DNA of 7,136 nt, from NCBI GenBank assembly GCA_002711515.1, contig PARN01000032.1, forward strand, positions 10,957-18,092, given 5' to 3'. Position 1 is the first letter of the stretch, and each line of letters starts with the position of its first letter. The translations under genes and the position numbers were made by a program. Positions 1-6,823 of this stretch are shown one piece after another. The stretch comes from Rickettsiales bacterium. GTDB lineage: Bacteria; Pseudomonadota; Alphaproteobacteria; TMED127. The notes below the pieces were generated by a model that was not told the DNA's origin, made no database searches, and was given only the letters and a program-made list of their open reading frames with translations.

Positions 1-389
1 ATTAAGAAATCTTTAAAGAGAATTATATTTGCTAGATTATTAATATAAAACTCGTCAATTAGAAATAGATCAACCTTTTTAAAGAGACCGTTGATGCTTT
101 GATATTTTTTTTTTTGTATATAAAAGATTAAATCACTAAAGTGAAAGATTTCTGAACGTTTATAATTATAGTGAATTGCTTTCAATAAAATAGATTTACC
201 AACCCCTACGGAACCATGAAGATATAAGCCTTTTAGATTTTTCTTTTTGAAAATAGTTTTTAAGCTTGTTTTAGAATTTTGACCTAAAATTTTTTCAATT
301 TCCAAAGAAGCGTTTTTCTGACATTTATTTGGCTCGGCACTGACATGATCTTTGATATAGTGAAGAATCTTGTTAGCAAAGTTTTTCAA
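1..389 (-). CDS. zapE: AFG1/ZapE-family P-loop ATPase, N-terminal part (cut by the window edge)
   Basis: My own translation gives an open frame of 129 codons that leaves the window at its left edge. With the start I chose, Walker A GSVGVGKS is at residues 59-66, in the context GLYLHGSVGVGKS. Walker B LFLIDEF is at about 108-114, followed by an INNLANIILF stretch that matches the DEF..(T/S)DIADAM..L pattern of the AFG1/LACE1/ZapE family. Before Walker A is an H-Y-I-K-D helix like the family's N-terminal segment. Bacterial ZapE acts at the membrane and division ring; mitochondrial AFG1 helps turn over respiratory-chain subunits. No in-frame ATG precedes the P-loop. The TTG at 387-389, two bases after the sdhB stop, is the most natural start, but no clear Shine-Dalgarno supports it. 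The A-to-B spacing looks slightly shorter than in E. coli ZapE as I remember it. The family call is firm; the cellular role is inferred, and sdhB next door fits a respiratory-membrane job. Confidence 0.87.
   Translation of the reverse strand, partial: MKNFANKILHYIKDHVSAEPNKCQKNASLEIEKILGQNSKTSLKTIFKKKNLKGLYLHGSVGVGKSILLKAIHYNYKRSEIFHFSDLIFYIQKKKYQSINGLFKKVDLFLIDEFYINNLANIILFKDFL
105..115 (-). repeat. 11-base homopolymer (A tract in the coding sense) inside the AFG1-like gene
   Basis: Eleven consecutive T on the plus strand, read as A in the gene, encode the end of Gln plus three Lys in a YIQKKKYQ context. It lies between the Walker A and Walker B motifs. Both motifs are in the same frame across the tract, so the sequenced length leaves the gene intact. 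This is the longest homopolymer I see in the window. Confidence 0.9.
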
Positions 390-391
390 TT

Positions 392-1153
392 TTACGATGA
401 AACTTGGAGCTTTTTTATCTTTGCAATGGCTTTTGCTGGGTTGAGGTGTTTCGGACAGGTTTTTGTACAATTCATAATTGTGTGACATCTGTATAGCTTA
501 AATTTGTCTTTAAGGAACTCCAGTCTTTCTTTCTGGCTTTTATCCCGACTGTCAGCAATAAACCTATAAGCTTGAAGTAATATTGCTGGTCCAAGAAACT
601 TCTCACTATTCCACCAATAACTTGGACAAGAAGTTGAACAGCAGGCACATAAAACGCACTCGTATAATCCATCAAGTTCCTTTCTTTGTTCAGGAGATTG
701 AAGGTTCTCTTTTTTATTATTTTTTGAGTTTTTTATCCATGGTTTTATTGATTTGTATTGTTCGAAGAACTCAGACAAATCAGGCACAAGATCTTTTAAA
801 ACTTTCATATGTGGAAGAGGGTAAATTTTGACATCTTTAGAGCTATCTAGAGGTTTAAGGCAGGCTAGTGTGTTTGTTCCATTAATATTCATTGAGCAGG
901 ATCCACATATACCCTCCCTACAGGATCTTCTAAATGTGAGACTAGGGTCTATGTTACTCTTTATATACATAAGAGCGTCGAGAATCATGGGACCAAAGTT
1001 TTTTTTATCTACAAAATACTTGTCTGTTCTTGGGTTTGAACCAGATTCTCTGTCCCATCGATAAATTTCGATGCACATTTTGTCCTTACCATCTGAACCG
1101 AAGGTTTTCCCTTCGACAATTTTGGAATTTTGTGGCAAAGTTAATTCAACCAT
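392..1153 (-). CDS. sdhB: Succinate dehydrogenase iron-sulfur subunit
   Basis: Carries electrons from the FAD of SdhA through three iron-sulfur clusters to ubiquinone, on the cytoplasmic face of complex II. With the ATG start the protein is 253 residues. The N-terminal ferredoxin domain has 2Fe-2S ligands C78, C83, C86 and C98 (motif [10 protein letters not shown]). The C-terminal domain has [12 protein letters not shown] with C166, C169, C172 and C176, plus C223, C229 and C233, which complete the 4Fe-4S and 3Fe-4S clusters in the E. coli pattern. P177, S178, W181 and I226 correspond to quinone-pocket residues of E. coli SdhB. The frame stays open upstream to a TTG at 1187-1189, but that would overlap sdhA by 26 bases and has no ribosome site. 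I prefer the ATG at 1151-1153, 10 bases after the sdhA stop, giving the N-terminus MVELTLP. It is the last sdh gene and is followed two bases later by the AFG1-like gene. Confidence 0.97.
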   Translation of the reverse strand: MVELTLPQNSKIVEGKTFGSDGKDKMCIEIYRWDRESGSNPRTDKYFVDKKNFGPMILDALMYIKSNIDPSLTFRRSCREGICGSCSMNINGTNTLACLKPLDSSKDVKIYPLPHMKVLKDLVPDLSEFFEQYKSIKPWIKNSKNNKKENLQSPEQRKELDGLYECVLCACCSTSCPSYWWNSEKFLGPAILLQAYRFIADSRDKSQKERLEFLKDKFKLYRCHTIMNCTKTCPKHLNPAKAIAKIKKLQVSS

Positions 1154-1163
1154 AACTTTATAA

Positions 1164-2948
1164 TTAATAAACTCTTGCCTTAGGTTCAATAGTTTTTATT
1201 TCTTTTGTGTTAGTTTTTAGATTCACCTTCCTGTAACCAATTTTGGGAACATCTTCTTTATTTACCCACACCATACTGTGTTTGAGCCATGTTTTATCAT
1301 TCCTGTCTTTAAAATCGATTCTTGAATGAGCGCCTCGACTTTCTTTCCTGTTAAGTGCACACTCTATACTCGCTAAAGATTGTAATAATAAGTTCTCAAG
1401 CTCTAGAGCTTCAATGACCTCAGTATTCCATACTCTGGTATTATCATTAATTTTAATATTTTTGAATTTATTGAGTAAAGCTAGGATGATTTTTTTACCT
1501 TCTTTCATTTTTTCCTCAGATCTGTAGACTGGACAATAATTCTGCATGGTATGTTGCATCTCTTCTCTAATCTTTGAAATAGAGTTTTTCCCATTACTGT
1601 TTCTTATTTTTTCGAATTTATCAATAATAGGATTCACATTCTCATCAGTAATGATTTTGTTTTTATCTTTAGGTTTAATAATGCTAGCACATCTTTTTGC
1701 TGCAGATTTTCCAAAGACAACCAAATCGAGAAGTGAATTTGACCCGAGTCTATTTGCTCCGTGAACGGAAACGCATGCGGCCTCACCAACAGACATAAGT
1801 CCTGGTATTATTTTTTCTTGGCTATTTTTAGTAACATCTAAAACTTCACCGTGAATATTTGTAGGAATTCCTCCCATATTGTAGTGAACTGTAGGTTGCA
1901 CTGGTATTGGTTGTTTCCTCACGTCGACTCCAGCAAATATTTTGGCTGACTCTGTGATACCTGGAAGTCTTTCTTCTAAAACTTTATTATCCAGATGGCT
2001 TAAGTTTAAGTGGATATGGTCTTTTTTTGGTCCACAACCTCTTCCTTCCATAATTTCATTAGTCATTGACCTCGATACAACATCTCTACTTGCAAGATCT
2101 TTCGCACTGGGTGCGTAGCGCTCCATGAACCTTTCTCCTGCTGAATTGGTTAGAAAGCCTCCTTCTCCCCTTGCTCCTTCGGTAATAAGCACACCTACAC
2201 CATAAATACCCGTTGGATGGAATTGTGTGAACTCCATGTCCTGAAGTGGTAGACCAGCTCTTAAAACCATTCCTCCTCCGTCACCTGTACAAGTGTGAGC
2301 TGAAGTACAGGAATAATAAGCACGACCATAACCACCGGTAGCTAGTATAACCATTTTTGAGGAGAAAAGATAAAATTTACCGTCATGAAGATTAATAGTC
2401 ATAACTCCAATGCACTCATTTTGTTTGTTCATAACCAAGTCGAGAACAAAATGTTCAATAAAAAACTCGGCATCATGAGAAATGGATTGTTGATAGAGGG
2501 TGTGAAGCATAGCATGCCCAGTTCTGTCAGCGGCTGCACAGGTTCTCTGTGCAATTCCTTCTCCAAAGTGAGTTGTCATCCCACCAAAAGGTCTTTGATA
2601 TATTTTTCCTTTCTCAGTTCTAGAAAAGGGAACACCGAAATGTTCTAGCTCTATAACTGCTTCTGGAGCCTCCTTACACATAAACGCAATTGCATCTTGA
2701 TCACCGAGCCAATCTGAACCTTTTACAGTATCATACATATGCCATGTCCAGTCATCCTCTCCCATGTTGCCAAGAGCAGCACTTATGCCACCTTGAGCTG
2801 CCACGGTGTGGCTTCTGGTTGGAAAAACTTTTGAAATGCATGCGGTTTTAAGTTTTGATGCGGCGCATCCCATTACAGACCGGAGACCCGAACCTCCGGC
2901 ACCGACAACAACCACATCGAAATCTAATTTAATTATATTTTTATCCAT
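1164..2948 (-). CDS. sdhA: Succinate dehydrogenase flavoprotein subunit
   Basis: Catalytic subunit of complex II, oxidising succinate to fumarate with covalently bound FAD at the cytoplasmic membrane face. It has 594 residues, the normal length. The Rossmann motif GAGGSG is at 16-21, and the flavinylation site RSHT at 45-48 has H47 as the FAD-linked histidine. Substrate and catalytic residues line up with E. coli SdhA at a nearly constant offset: H244 in HPTG, T256-E257, R288 in SRD (the catalytic arginine), H355 in VHYNMGG and R400 in HGANRLG. The C-terminal helical domain holds NRKESRGAH at 533-541. The ATG is one base after the sdhD stop and no convincing Shine-Dalgarno is visible, so translation is probably coupled to sdhD. 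The protein ends ARVY, close to the usual R-x-Y end of the family. Nothing is missing, and identification is essentially certain. Confidence 0.99.
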   Translation of the reverse strand: MDKNIIKLDFDVVVVGAGGSGLRSVMGCAASKLKTACISKVFPTRSHTVAAQGGISAALGNMGEDDWTWHMYDTVKGSDWLGDQDAIAFMCKEAPEAVIELEHFGVPFSRTEKGKIYQRPFGGMTTHFGEGIAQRTCAAADRTGHAMLHTLYQQSISHDAEFFIEHFVLDLVMNKQNECIGVMTINLHDGKFYLFSSKMVILATGGYGRAYYSCTSAHTCTGDGGGMVLRAGLPLQDMEFTQFHPTGIYGVGVLITEGARGEGGFLTNSAGERFMERYAPSAKDLASRDVVSRSMTNEIMEGRGCGPKKDHIHLNLSHLDNKVLEERLPGITESAKIFAGVDVRKQPIPVQPTVHYNMGGIPTNIHGEVLDVTKNSQEKIIPGLMSVGEAACVSVHGANRLGSNSLLDLVVFGKSAAKRCASIIKPKDKNKIITDENVNPIIDKFEKIRNSNGKNSISKIREEMQHTMQNYCPVYRSEEKMKEGKKIILALLNKFKNIKINDNTRVWNTEVIEALELENLLLQSLASIECALNRKESRGAHSRIDFKDRNDKTWLKHSMVWVNKEDVPKIGYRKVNLKTNTKEIKTIEPKARVY

Positions 2949-2949
2949 A

Positions 2950-3282
2950 CTATCTATTTATCAGCAATAGACTAACAACACTAATAGAAAAGATAGTGAT
3001 TAGAAATAAGTTTTTCAAAATTAAAATTATTTTTTTATTTTTTCCAGTATGAATGTAGTCATCTATTATAGAACTTAAACCAATATTGGAGTGTAAGATA
3101 ATGGTTGTGTATAAAACAAAAAATATTAAAGAGTTAATATAATTTCTAAACCATCCAAGAACCTCTGAGTAATTTTGGATGTCGATTTTAGTTAATGAAA
3201 TGAATGTATAAATCAAAAGAAATAAAAAAATTAGCGCATAAACTTTTTGTAAAATCCAATTATATGAATAATTCTTTTTCAT
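2950..3282 (-). CDS. sdhD: Succinate dehydrogenase membrane anchor subunit, cytochrome b556 small subunit
   Basis: Second membrane anchor of complex II; with SdhC it holds heme b and forms part of the ubiquinone site. It has 110 residues and three hydrophobic segments at about 14-31, 48-68 and 84-107. SdhD is poorly conserved, but the diagnostic pattern is present: H64 (in LHSNIGL) followed twelve residues later by Y76 (in DDY), the same spacing as the heme-ligand His71 and quinone-site Tyr83 of E. coli. D75 precedes the tyrosine as expected. Its ATG shares the final A of the sdhC stop (TAATG), which suggests termination-reinitiation, and its stop is one base before sdhA. A GGGG run sits about nine bases upstream of the ATG and may act as a weak ribosome site. 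Position between sdhC and sdhA confirms the call. Confidence 0.94.
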   Translation of the reverse strand: MKKNYSYNWILQKVYALIFLFLLIYTFISLTKIDIQNYSEVLGWFRNYINSLIFFVLYTTIILHSNIGLSSIIDDYIHTGKNKKIILILKNLFLITIFSISVVSLLLINR

Positions 3283-3665
3283 TAAAATAACCCCAAAAAA
3301 ACTGACAAAAAAAATGTTAAACTCAGGGAAATTATCAAAATCAAATAACCTAGGATCGCTGCTGACTTATTTTCGATGAAATATCCAAGATCCCAGAACA
3401 TATGCCTAATTCCATTCAACATATGATAGCTAAAACCTAAAATAGAAAAAAATACAATTATTCTAACTGGAAAGAAAAATATGAAATTGATAAAAATATC
3501 GTATGTCTTTTCACCATGGGTTAAGGCAGTAATCCATAGTAAAACTAGAATTAATAAAAAGTTCAAGCTAAAGCCTGTTATCCTGTGTGCGATGGAAAGA
3601 ATAGATGTTATTTGTGGTTTATAAATTTGAAGGTGAGGTGAGATTGGTAATTGTTCTTTACTCAT
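3282..3665 (-). CDS. sdhC: Succinate dehydrogenase cytochrome b556 large membrane subunit
   Basis: First membrane anchor of complex II. It has 127 residues, with the family N-terminal signature SPHLQIYKPQITSILSIAHR at 9-28. S24 and R28 match the quinone-binding Ser27 and Arg31 of E. coli SdhC, and H27 matches His30. Hydrophobic segments lie at about 31-48, 60-84 and 103-126. The second ends in YHMLNGIRHMFWDLG, with H81 corresponding to the axial heme ligand His84 and H88 to His91. The ATG overlaps the stop of the upstream MaoC gene by one base (TAATG) and is preceded by AAGG four bases away, one of the clearer ribosome sites in the window. It is the first gene of the contiguous sdhCDAB block. 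The combined motifs and gene order leave little doubt. Confidence 0.96.
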   Translation of the reverse strand: MSKEQLPISPHLQIYKPQITSILSIAHRITGFSLNFLLILVLLWITALTHGEKTYDIFINFIFFFPVRIIVFFSILGFSYHMLNGIRHMFWDLGYFIENKSAAILGYLILIISLSLTFFLSVFLGLF

Positions 3666-4705
3666 TATACCTTAATTGGAATTAATACAGAATATTCTAA
3701 GTCTAATACAACATTTTCAGGAAGAGATTTTTTATCTGGAAAGATAACGTCAGAATTATTTTTCGAGGCTATCGTTCTAATAAGTAATGTTCCGAAATTT
3801 TCATTTATTTTTTCCTTTTCTAATATTTTGGACCAAGCATAGATAGTATCACCAGCAAAAGTCGGAGCTGAATGTTTGCCTGAATGTATGGCTGATATTT
3901 TGAAAGTATTAGCAAGGCCATTACAGCTTATTGCTCGGGCAAGTGAAATTATATATCCACCGTAGATTATTCTTTTTCCAAACCTACCTTCTTTTTCAAT
4001 ATGATTATTAAAATGAACTCTTGCATTATTTTGGTAAAGGCGTGTAGCAATTTGATGTTCAGCTTCTTCGATGGTTTGTCCATCGAGATGGTTTATTTCT
4101 TCACCAACTTTATAGTCATCAAAATAGTAATCACTTCCTGATATTTCTGAGGACCATTGGTTAGCATTAAAATCTTTGGGAATATAAAACTGTGAACTTT
4201 CGACTTTAGTTGGAAGCTTTGGGATGATATTTTCAAAATTATTAATCATGCCTTCTTTTTTTTTCCTCATCATTAACCATCTGAAATAAGAAAGAACAAT
4301 TTCTCCCTCTTGATTTCTTCCAACAGATTCAACAAAAACCGTACCTGTTTTTCCATTTGAATTTTCTTTTAGTCCAATAATTTTTGAGGTGGCTCTGACT
4401 GTATCACCGACAAAAACTGGTTTTTTGAAAACTACTCCAGCATAACCCAAATTTGCTATTGCGTTGAGCGATAAATCAGGAACAGTTCTGCCGAAAACCA
4501 TATGAAAGGTAAGGACATCATCTAAAGGAACTTTTTCGAATCCTAGTTTAGATGAAAATTCTCTTGAATAGTTCAGTGGAAATCTACTTCCAGTTGTTGC
4601 AAGATAAATAGAAACATCTCCTTCTGTTACAGTTCTTGGTACACTATGGAAGATTTCTTCATCTATATTATAGTCCTCAAAATATCTACTTTTGAAATTT
4701 TTCAT
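3665..4705 (-). CDS. mch: Double-hotdog MaoC-family hydratase, mesaconyl-CoA (C1) hydratase type
   Basis: 346 residues forming two MaoC-like hotdog domains (about 1-150 and 190-346) joined by a polar linker that follows the basic run MRKKKEG. The N-terminal half resembles, from memory, the mesaconyl-CoA hydratase (beta-methylmalyl-CoA dehydratase) of Rhodobacter: RYFEDY near the start, PRTVTEGD at 23-30, PLDDVLTFH at 60-68, FGRTVPDLSLNAIANLGY at 71-88 and IGLKENSNGKTG at 110-121. The second domain carries the R-hydratase-like N-A-R-V-H-F-N at 227-233, with H231 a candidate active-site residue. Mesaconyl-CoA hydratases interconvert mesaconyl-CoA and beta-methylmalyl-CoA in the ethylmalonyl-CoA and 3-hydroxypropionate routes. 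Whether this organism has such a route cannot be seen here, so the substrate is inferred. The start overlaps the asd stop (ATGA) and the stop overlaps sdhC (TAATG), so translation is tightly coupled to complex II. An alternative is a hydratase for another short branched or C4 acyl-CoA. Confidence 0.77.
   Translation of the reverse strand: MKNFKSRYFEDYNIDEEIFHSVPRTVTEGDVSIYLATTGSRFPLNYSREFSSKLGFEKVPLDDVLTFHMVFGRTVPDLSLNAIANLGYAGVVFKKPVFVGDTVRATSKIIGLKENSNGKTGTVFVESVGRNQEGEIVLSYFRWLMMRKKKEGMINNFENIIPKLPTKVESSQFYIPKDFNANQWSSEISGSDYYFDDYKVGEEINHLDGQTIEEAEHQIATRLYQNNARVHFNNHIEKEGRFGKRIIYGGYIISLARAISCNGLANTFKISAIHSGKHSAPTFAGDTIYAWSKILEKEKINENFGTLLIRTIASKNNSDVIFPDKKSLPENVVLDLEYSVLIPIKV
3670..3674 (-). 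promoter_or_regulatory. Ribosome binding site for sdhC
   Basis: The mRNA reads TAAGG four bases before the sdhC ATG at 3663-3665, inside the end of the MaoC gene. The spacing is at the short end of what is usual, but the purine core is clear. It may help ribosomes finishing the MaoC gene restart at the overlapping TAATG. Confidence 0.55.
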
Positions 4706-5712
4706 TTAATTAATTTCTTTTTTACTAATAATTCTGCGATTTGTACTGAGTTTAGAGCGGCTCCTTTTCTCAGATTGTCAGCAACAACCCAAAGCCCCAT
4801 AGATTTTTTGTCTTTCTGTCTTATTCGGCTTATAAAAACATCGTCTTCACCGGCTGATTCATCTGGGGTTACGTAACCTCCATCAATTTTTTTGTCAACA
4901 ATGCTCAACCCTGTGGTTTTTTTGATTTTTGACAGTAATTTTTTCATATCAATGTCCTTGTCTGTCTCTATGTAAACAGACTCACCATGACCAACAAAAA
5001 CTGGAACTCTGACACAAGTTGAAAAAATTTCAATTTTAGACTTTAATATTTTTTGTGTTTCATCCACCATTTTTTTTTCCTCTTTTGTATGCCCTTCTTC
5101 GGTAAATTCATCAATATGTGGAATGACGTTAAAAGCAATTCTTTTAGAAAAAAATTTTGTCTTAAGGGGTTTGTTTTTATAAACATCAAGTGTTTGATGA
5201 AAGAGTTCATCCATGGCAACTTTACCAGCACCGGATGTTGATTGATATGTAGACACAATAATTTTTTTTATTTTAAATAAATCATGAATTGGTTTTAGTG
5301 CGAGAACCATTTGGATTGTTGAGCAATTAGGGTTAGCTATAATTTGATCCTTTTTTTTTATGTCCTCTGGATTGACTTCAGGAACAACTAATGGGATGTT
5401 ATCGTTCATTCGAAATAACGAGGTATTATCTATAACAATTCCACCACATTTGACAGCTTTAGGAACAAATTTCTCAGATGTTTTAGAGCCAGCAGATGAT
5501 AATATTATATCAACATCTTTAAAATCAAACTTATCCAAATCATGCACTTCTAATTCTTTATCTTCTCCAAAATTAATCTTAGTTCCAGCTGATTTAGAAG
5601 AAGCCACGGCAAATATTGATTTTACAGGGAAGTCTCTTGTTTCAAGTACGTTTAGAATTTCTCTTCCAACATTTCCTGTTGCTCCTACTATTGCTATGTT
5701 AAATTTTTTCAT
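4702..5712 (-). CDS. asd: Aspartate-semialdehyde dehydrogenase
   Basis: Reduces beta-aspartyl phosphate to aspartate 4-semialdehyde with NADPH, the branch point to lysine/diaminopimelate, threonine and methionine; cytoplasmic. It has 336 residues, typical of the bacterial family. The NADP-binding loop GATGNVG is at 10-16. The catalytic cysteine is C130 in NPNCSTIQ, followed by [10 protein letters not shown] at 154-163. The substrate-binding arginine R235 (RVPV) and acid/base H242 (GHGE) are both present. R101 in LFRM fits the phosphate-binding arginine, and the dimer/NADP segment ADNLRKGAA is near the C-terminus. The start lies inside the end of leuB (14-base overlap) with an AGAAGG ribosome site eight bases upstream, which fixes this ATG. 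Its TGA overlaps the MaoC start. leuB-asd adjacency is common in alphaproteobacteria. No anomalies apart from several 8-9 base T runs (top strand), all kept in frame. Confidence 0.98.
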   Translation of the reverse strand: MKKFNIAIVGATGNVGREILNVLETRDFPVKSIFAVASSKSAGTKINFGEDKELEVHDLDKFDFKDVDIILSSAGSKTSEKFVPKAVKCGGIVIDNTSLFRMNDNIPLVVPEVNPEDIKKKDQIIANPNCSTIQMVLALKPIHDLFKIKKIIVSTYQSTSGAGKVAMDELFHQTLDVYKNKPLKTKFFSKRIAFNVIPHIDEFTEEGHTKEEKKMVDETQKILKSKIEIFSTCVRVPVFVGHGESVYIETDKDIDMKKLLSKIKKTTGLSIVDKKIDGGYVTPDESAGEDDVFISRIRQKDKKSMGLWVVADNLRKGAALNSVQIAELLVKKKLIK

Positions 5713-6805
5713 TCTTTAAGCCTTCTAAAACTAAATCTCCCATTTCACTGGTAGAAATTTCTTTGCAATTTTCCTCAATAATATCTTTTGTTCTGTAACC
5801 CTTTTCAAGTATAGAATTTATTACTTTTGTTATTAAAACAGAAATATCATTTCTAGAGAAAGAATATTTAAACATCATACCAACACTCAATATCATTGCT
5901 AAAGGGTTTGCAATTCCTTGTCCTGCGATATCTGGTGCTGAGCCATGAACAGGTTCGTACATCGCTTTTTTTTCTCCAGAACTATTGTAGCCCAAAGATG
6001 CTGATGGGAGCATTCCAAGAGATCCTGTTAGCATAGAAGCACAATCTGATAATATATCCCCGAACATATTGGTTGTAACTATGACATCAAATTGCTTAGG
6101 ATTCCTTACTAATTGCATGGAAGCATTATCGACATACATGTGTGAAAGTTCTACATCAGGAAAGTCTTTTGCTACTGATGTAACTACCTCCCTCCAAAGC
6201 TCTGTTGATTCAAGAACATTTGCTTTGTCAACTGAACATAATTTTTTAGATCTTTGTTGAGATGCCTCAAAAGCAACTCTTGCAATTCTTTCTATTTCTG
6301 GAGTTGTGTAAACAAGAGTATTATAACCTTTAGAGAGATTTTTATTTATTTTTTCTACCCCTCTAGGTTCACCAAAATAAATTCCACCAGTTAGTTCTCT
6401 TATAATAAGAATATCGAGATCTTTAATTATTTCTGGTTTTAGAGATGACGAGGAAATTAGTGAGTCAAATACTATAGCTGGCCTAAAATTAGCAAATAAA
6501 TCTAACTCTTTTCTAATTTTTAATAAACCTCTTTCCGGTCTAGATTCAAAAGGAAGTTTTTCCCATTTTAATCCACCAACAGCACCAAGTATAATTGCAT
6601 CGGATCTCTTTATTCTTTCAAGAGTCTTGTCACATAGTGGTGTACCATATGTATCAATAGAAATTCCACCTACTAAGTCTTCAACACATTCTAAATTCAA
6701 GTCTGTATTAGTATCAACCCAATTGAGAATTTTTTTTGCTTCTAGAGAAATTTCATGACCGATACCGTCTCCAGGAAGAAGAGAAATACTATATAATTTT
6801 TTCAT
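5699..6805 (-). CDS. leuB: 3-isopropylmalate dehydrogenase
   Basis: Oxidative decarboxylation of 3-isopropylmalate to 2-oxoisocaproate with NAD, the third dedicated step of leucine synthesis; cytoplasmic homodimer. It has 368 residues, full length. The N-terminal motif is GDGIGHE at 12-18, with H where most relatives have P. The substrate-recognition segment [20 protein letters not shown] spans 89-108; R98, R108 and R137 fit the three malate-binding arginines. The catalytic tyrosine is Y143 in [10 protein letters not shown], and the catalytic lysine is K194 in VDKANVLE. The metal-binding aspartates are D226 (YVDNA) and D250 and D254 (GDILSD). The NAD loop [15 protein letters not shown] is at 287-301 and marks NAD rather than NADP use. 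The ATG is 18 bases after the leuD stop, with no clear Shine-Dalgarno. The RPERGLL loop argues for isopropylmalate rather than isocitrate or homoisocitrate. Confidence 0.97.
   Translation of the reverse strand: MKKLYSISLLPGDGIGHEISLEAKKILNWVDTNTDLNLECVEDLVGGISIDTYGTPLCDKTLERIKRSDAIILGAVGGLKWEKLPFESRPERGLLKIRKELDLFANFRPAIVFDSLISSSSLKPEIIKDLDILIIRELTGGIYFGEPRGVEKINKNLSKGYNTLVYTTPEIERIARVAFEASQQRSKKLCSVDKANVLESTELWREVVTSVAKDFPDVELSHMYVDNASMQLVRNPKQFDVIVTTNMFGDILSDCASMLTGSLGMLPSASLGYNSSGEKKAMYEPVHGSAPDIAGQGIANPLAMILSVGMMFKYSFSRNDISVLITKVINSILEKGYRTKDIIEENCKEISTSEMGDLVLEGLKNEKI
5721..5726 (-). promoter_or_regulatory. Ribosome binding site for asd
   Basis: The mRNA reads AGAAGG here, eight bases before the asd ATG at 5710-5712. 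It lies entirely within the last codons of leuB. It is the best Shine-Dalgarno match in the window and supports both the asd start and the 14-base leuB/asd overlap. Confidence 0.7.
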
Positions 6806-6823
6806 TAAAGATTAATTTTATAT

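Noticed and set aside
101..120. T-run at 105-115 considered as a rho-independent terminator for a plus-strand transcript
   Set aside because: I see no GC-rich inverted repeat before it, and it lies inside the AFG1-like coding sequence in a lysine-codon stretch.
583..1064. Two plus-strand open frames (583-831 and 828-1064) opposite sdhB that almost abut
   Set aside because: The end-to-start contact looks operon-like, but both lie opposite conserved iron-sulfur cluster codons and have no recognisable motifs. Chance frames are expected in low-GC DNA.
2385..2648. 87-codon plus-strand open frame opposite sdhA
   Set aside because: It overlaps the highly conserved FAD-domain region of sdhA and shows no protein family features. 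It is a shadow.
5360..5719. 119-codon plus-strand open frame opposite asd
   Set aside because: It lies wholly antisense to well-supported asd sequence, has no recognisable domain and no ribosome site, and its composition mirrors the opposite strand. It is a shadow of asd.
6806..6823. Possible promoter or terminator in the AT-rich leuD-leuB gap
   Set aside because: Only 18 bases, with no hairpin plus T-run and no room for paired -35/-10 elements. AT-richness alone is not evidence in this genome.
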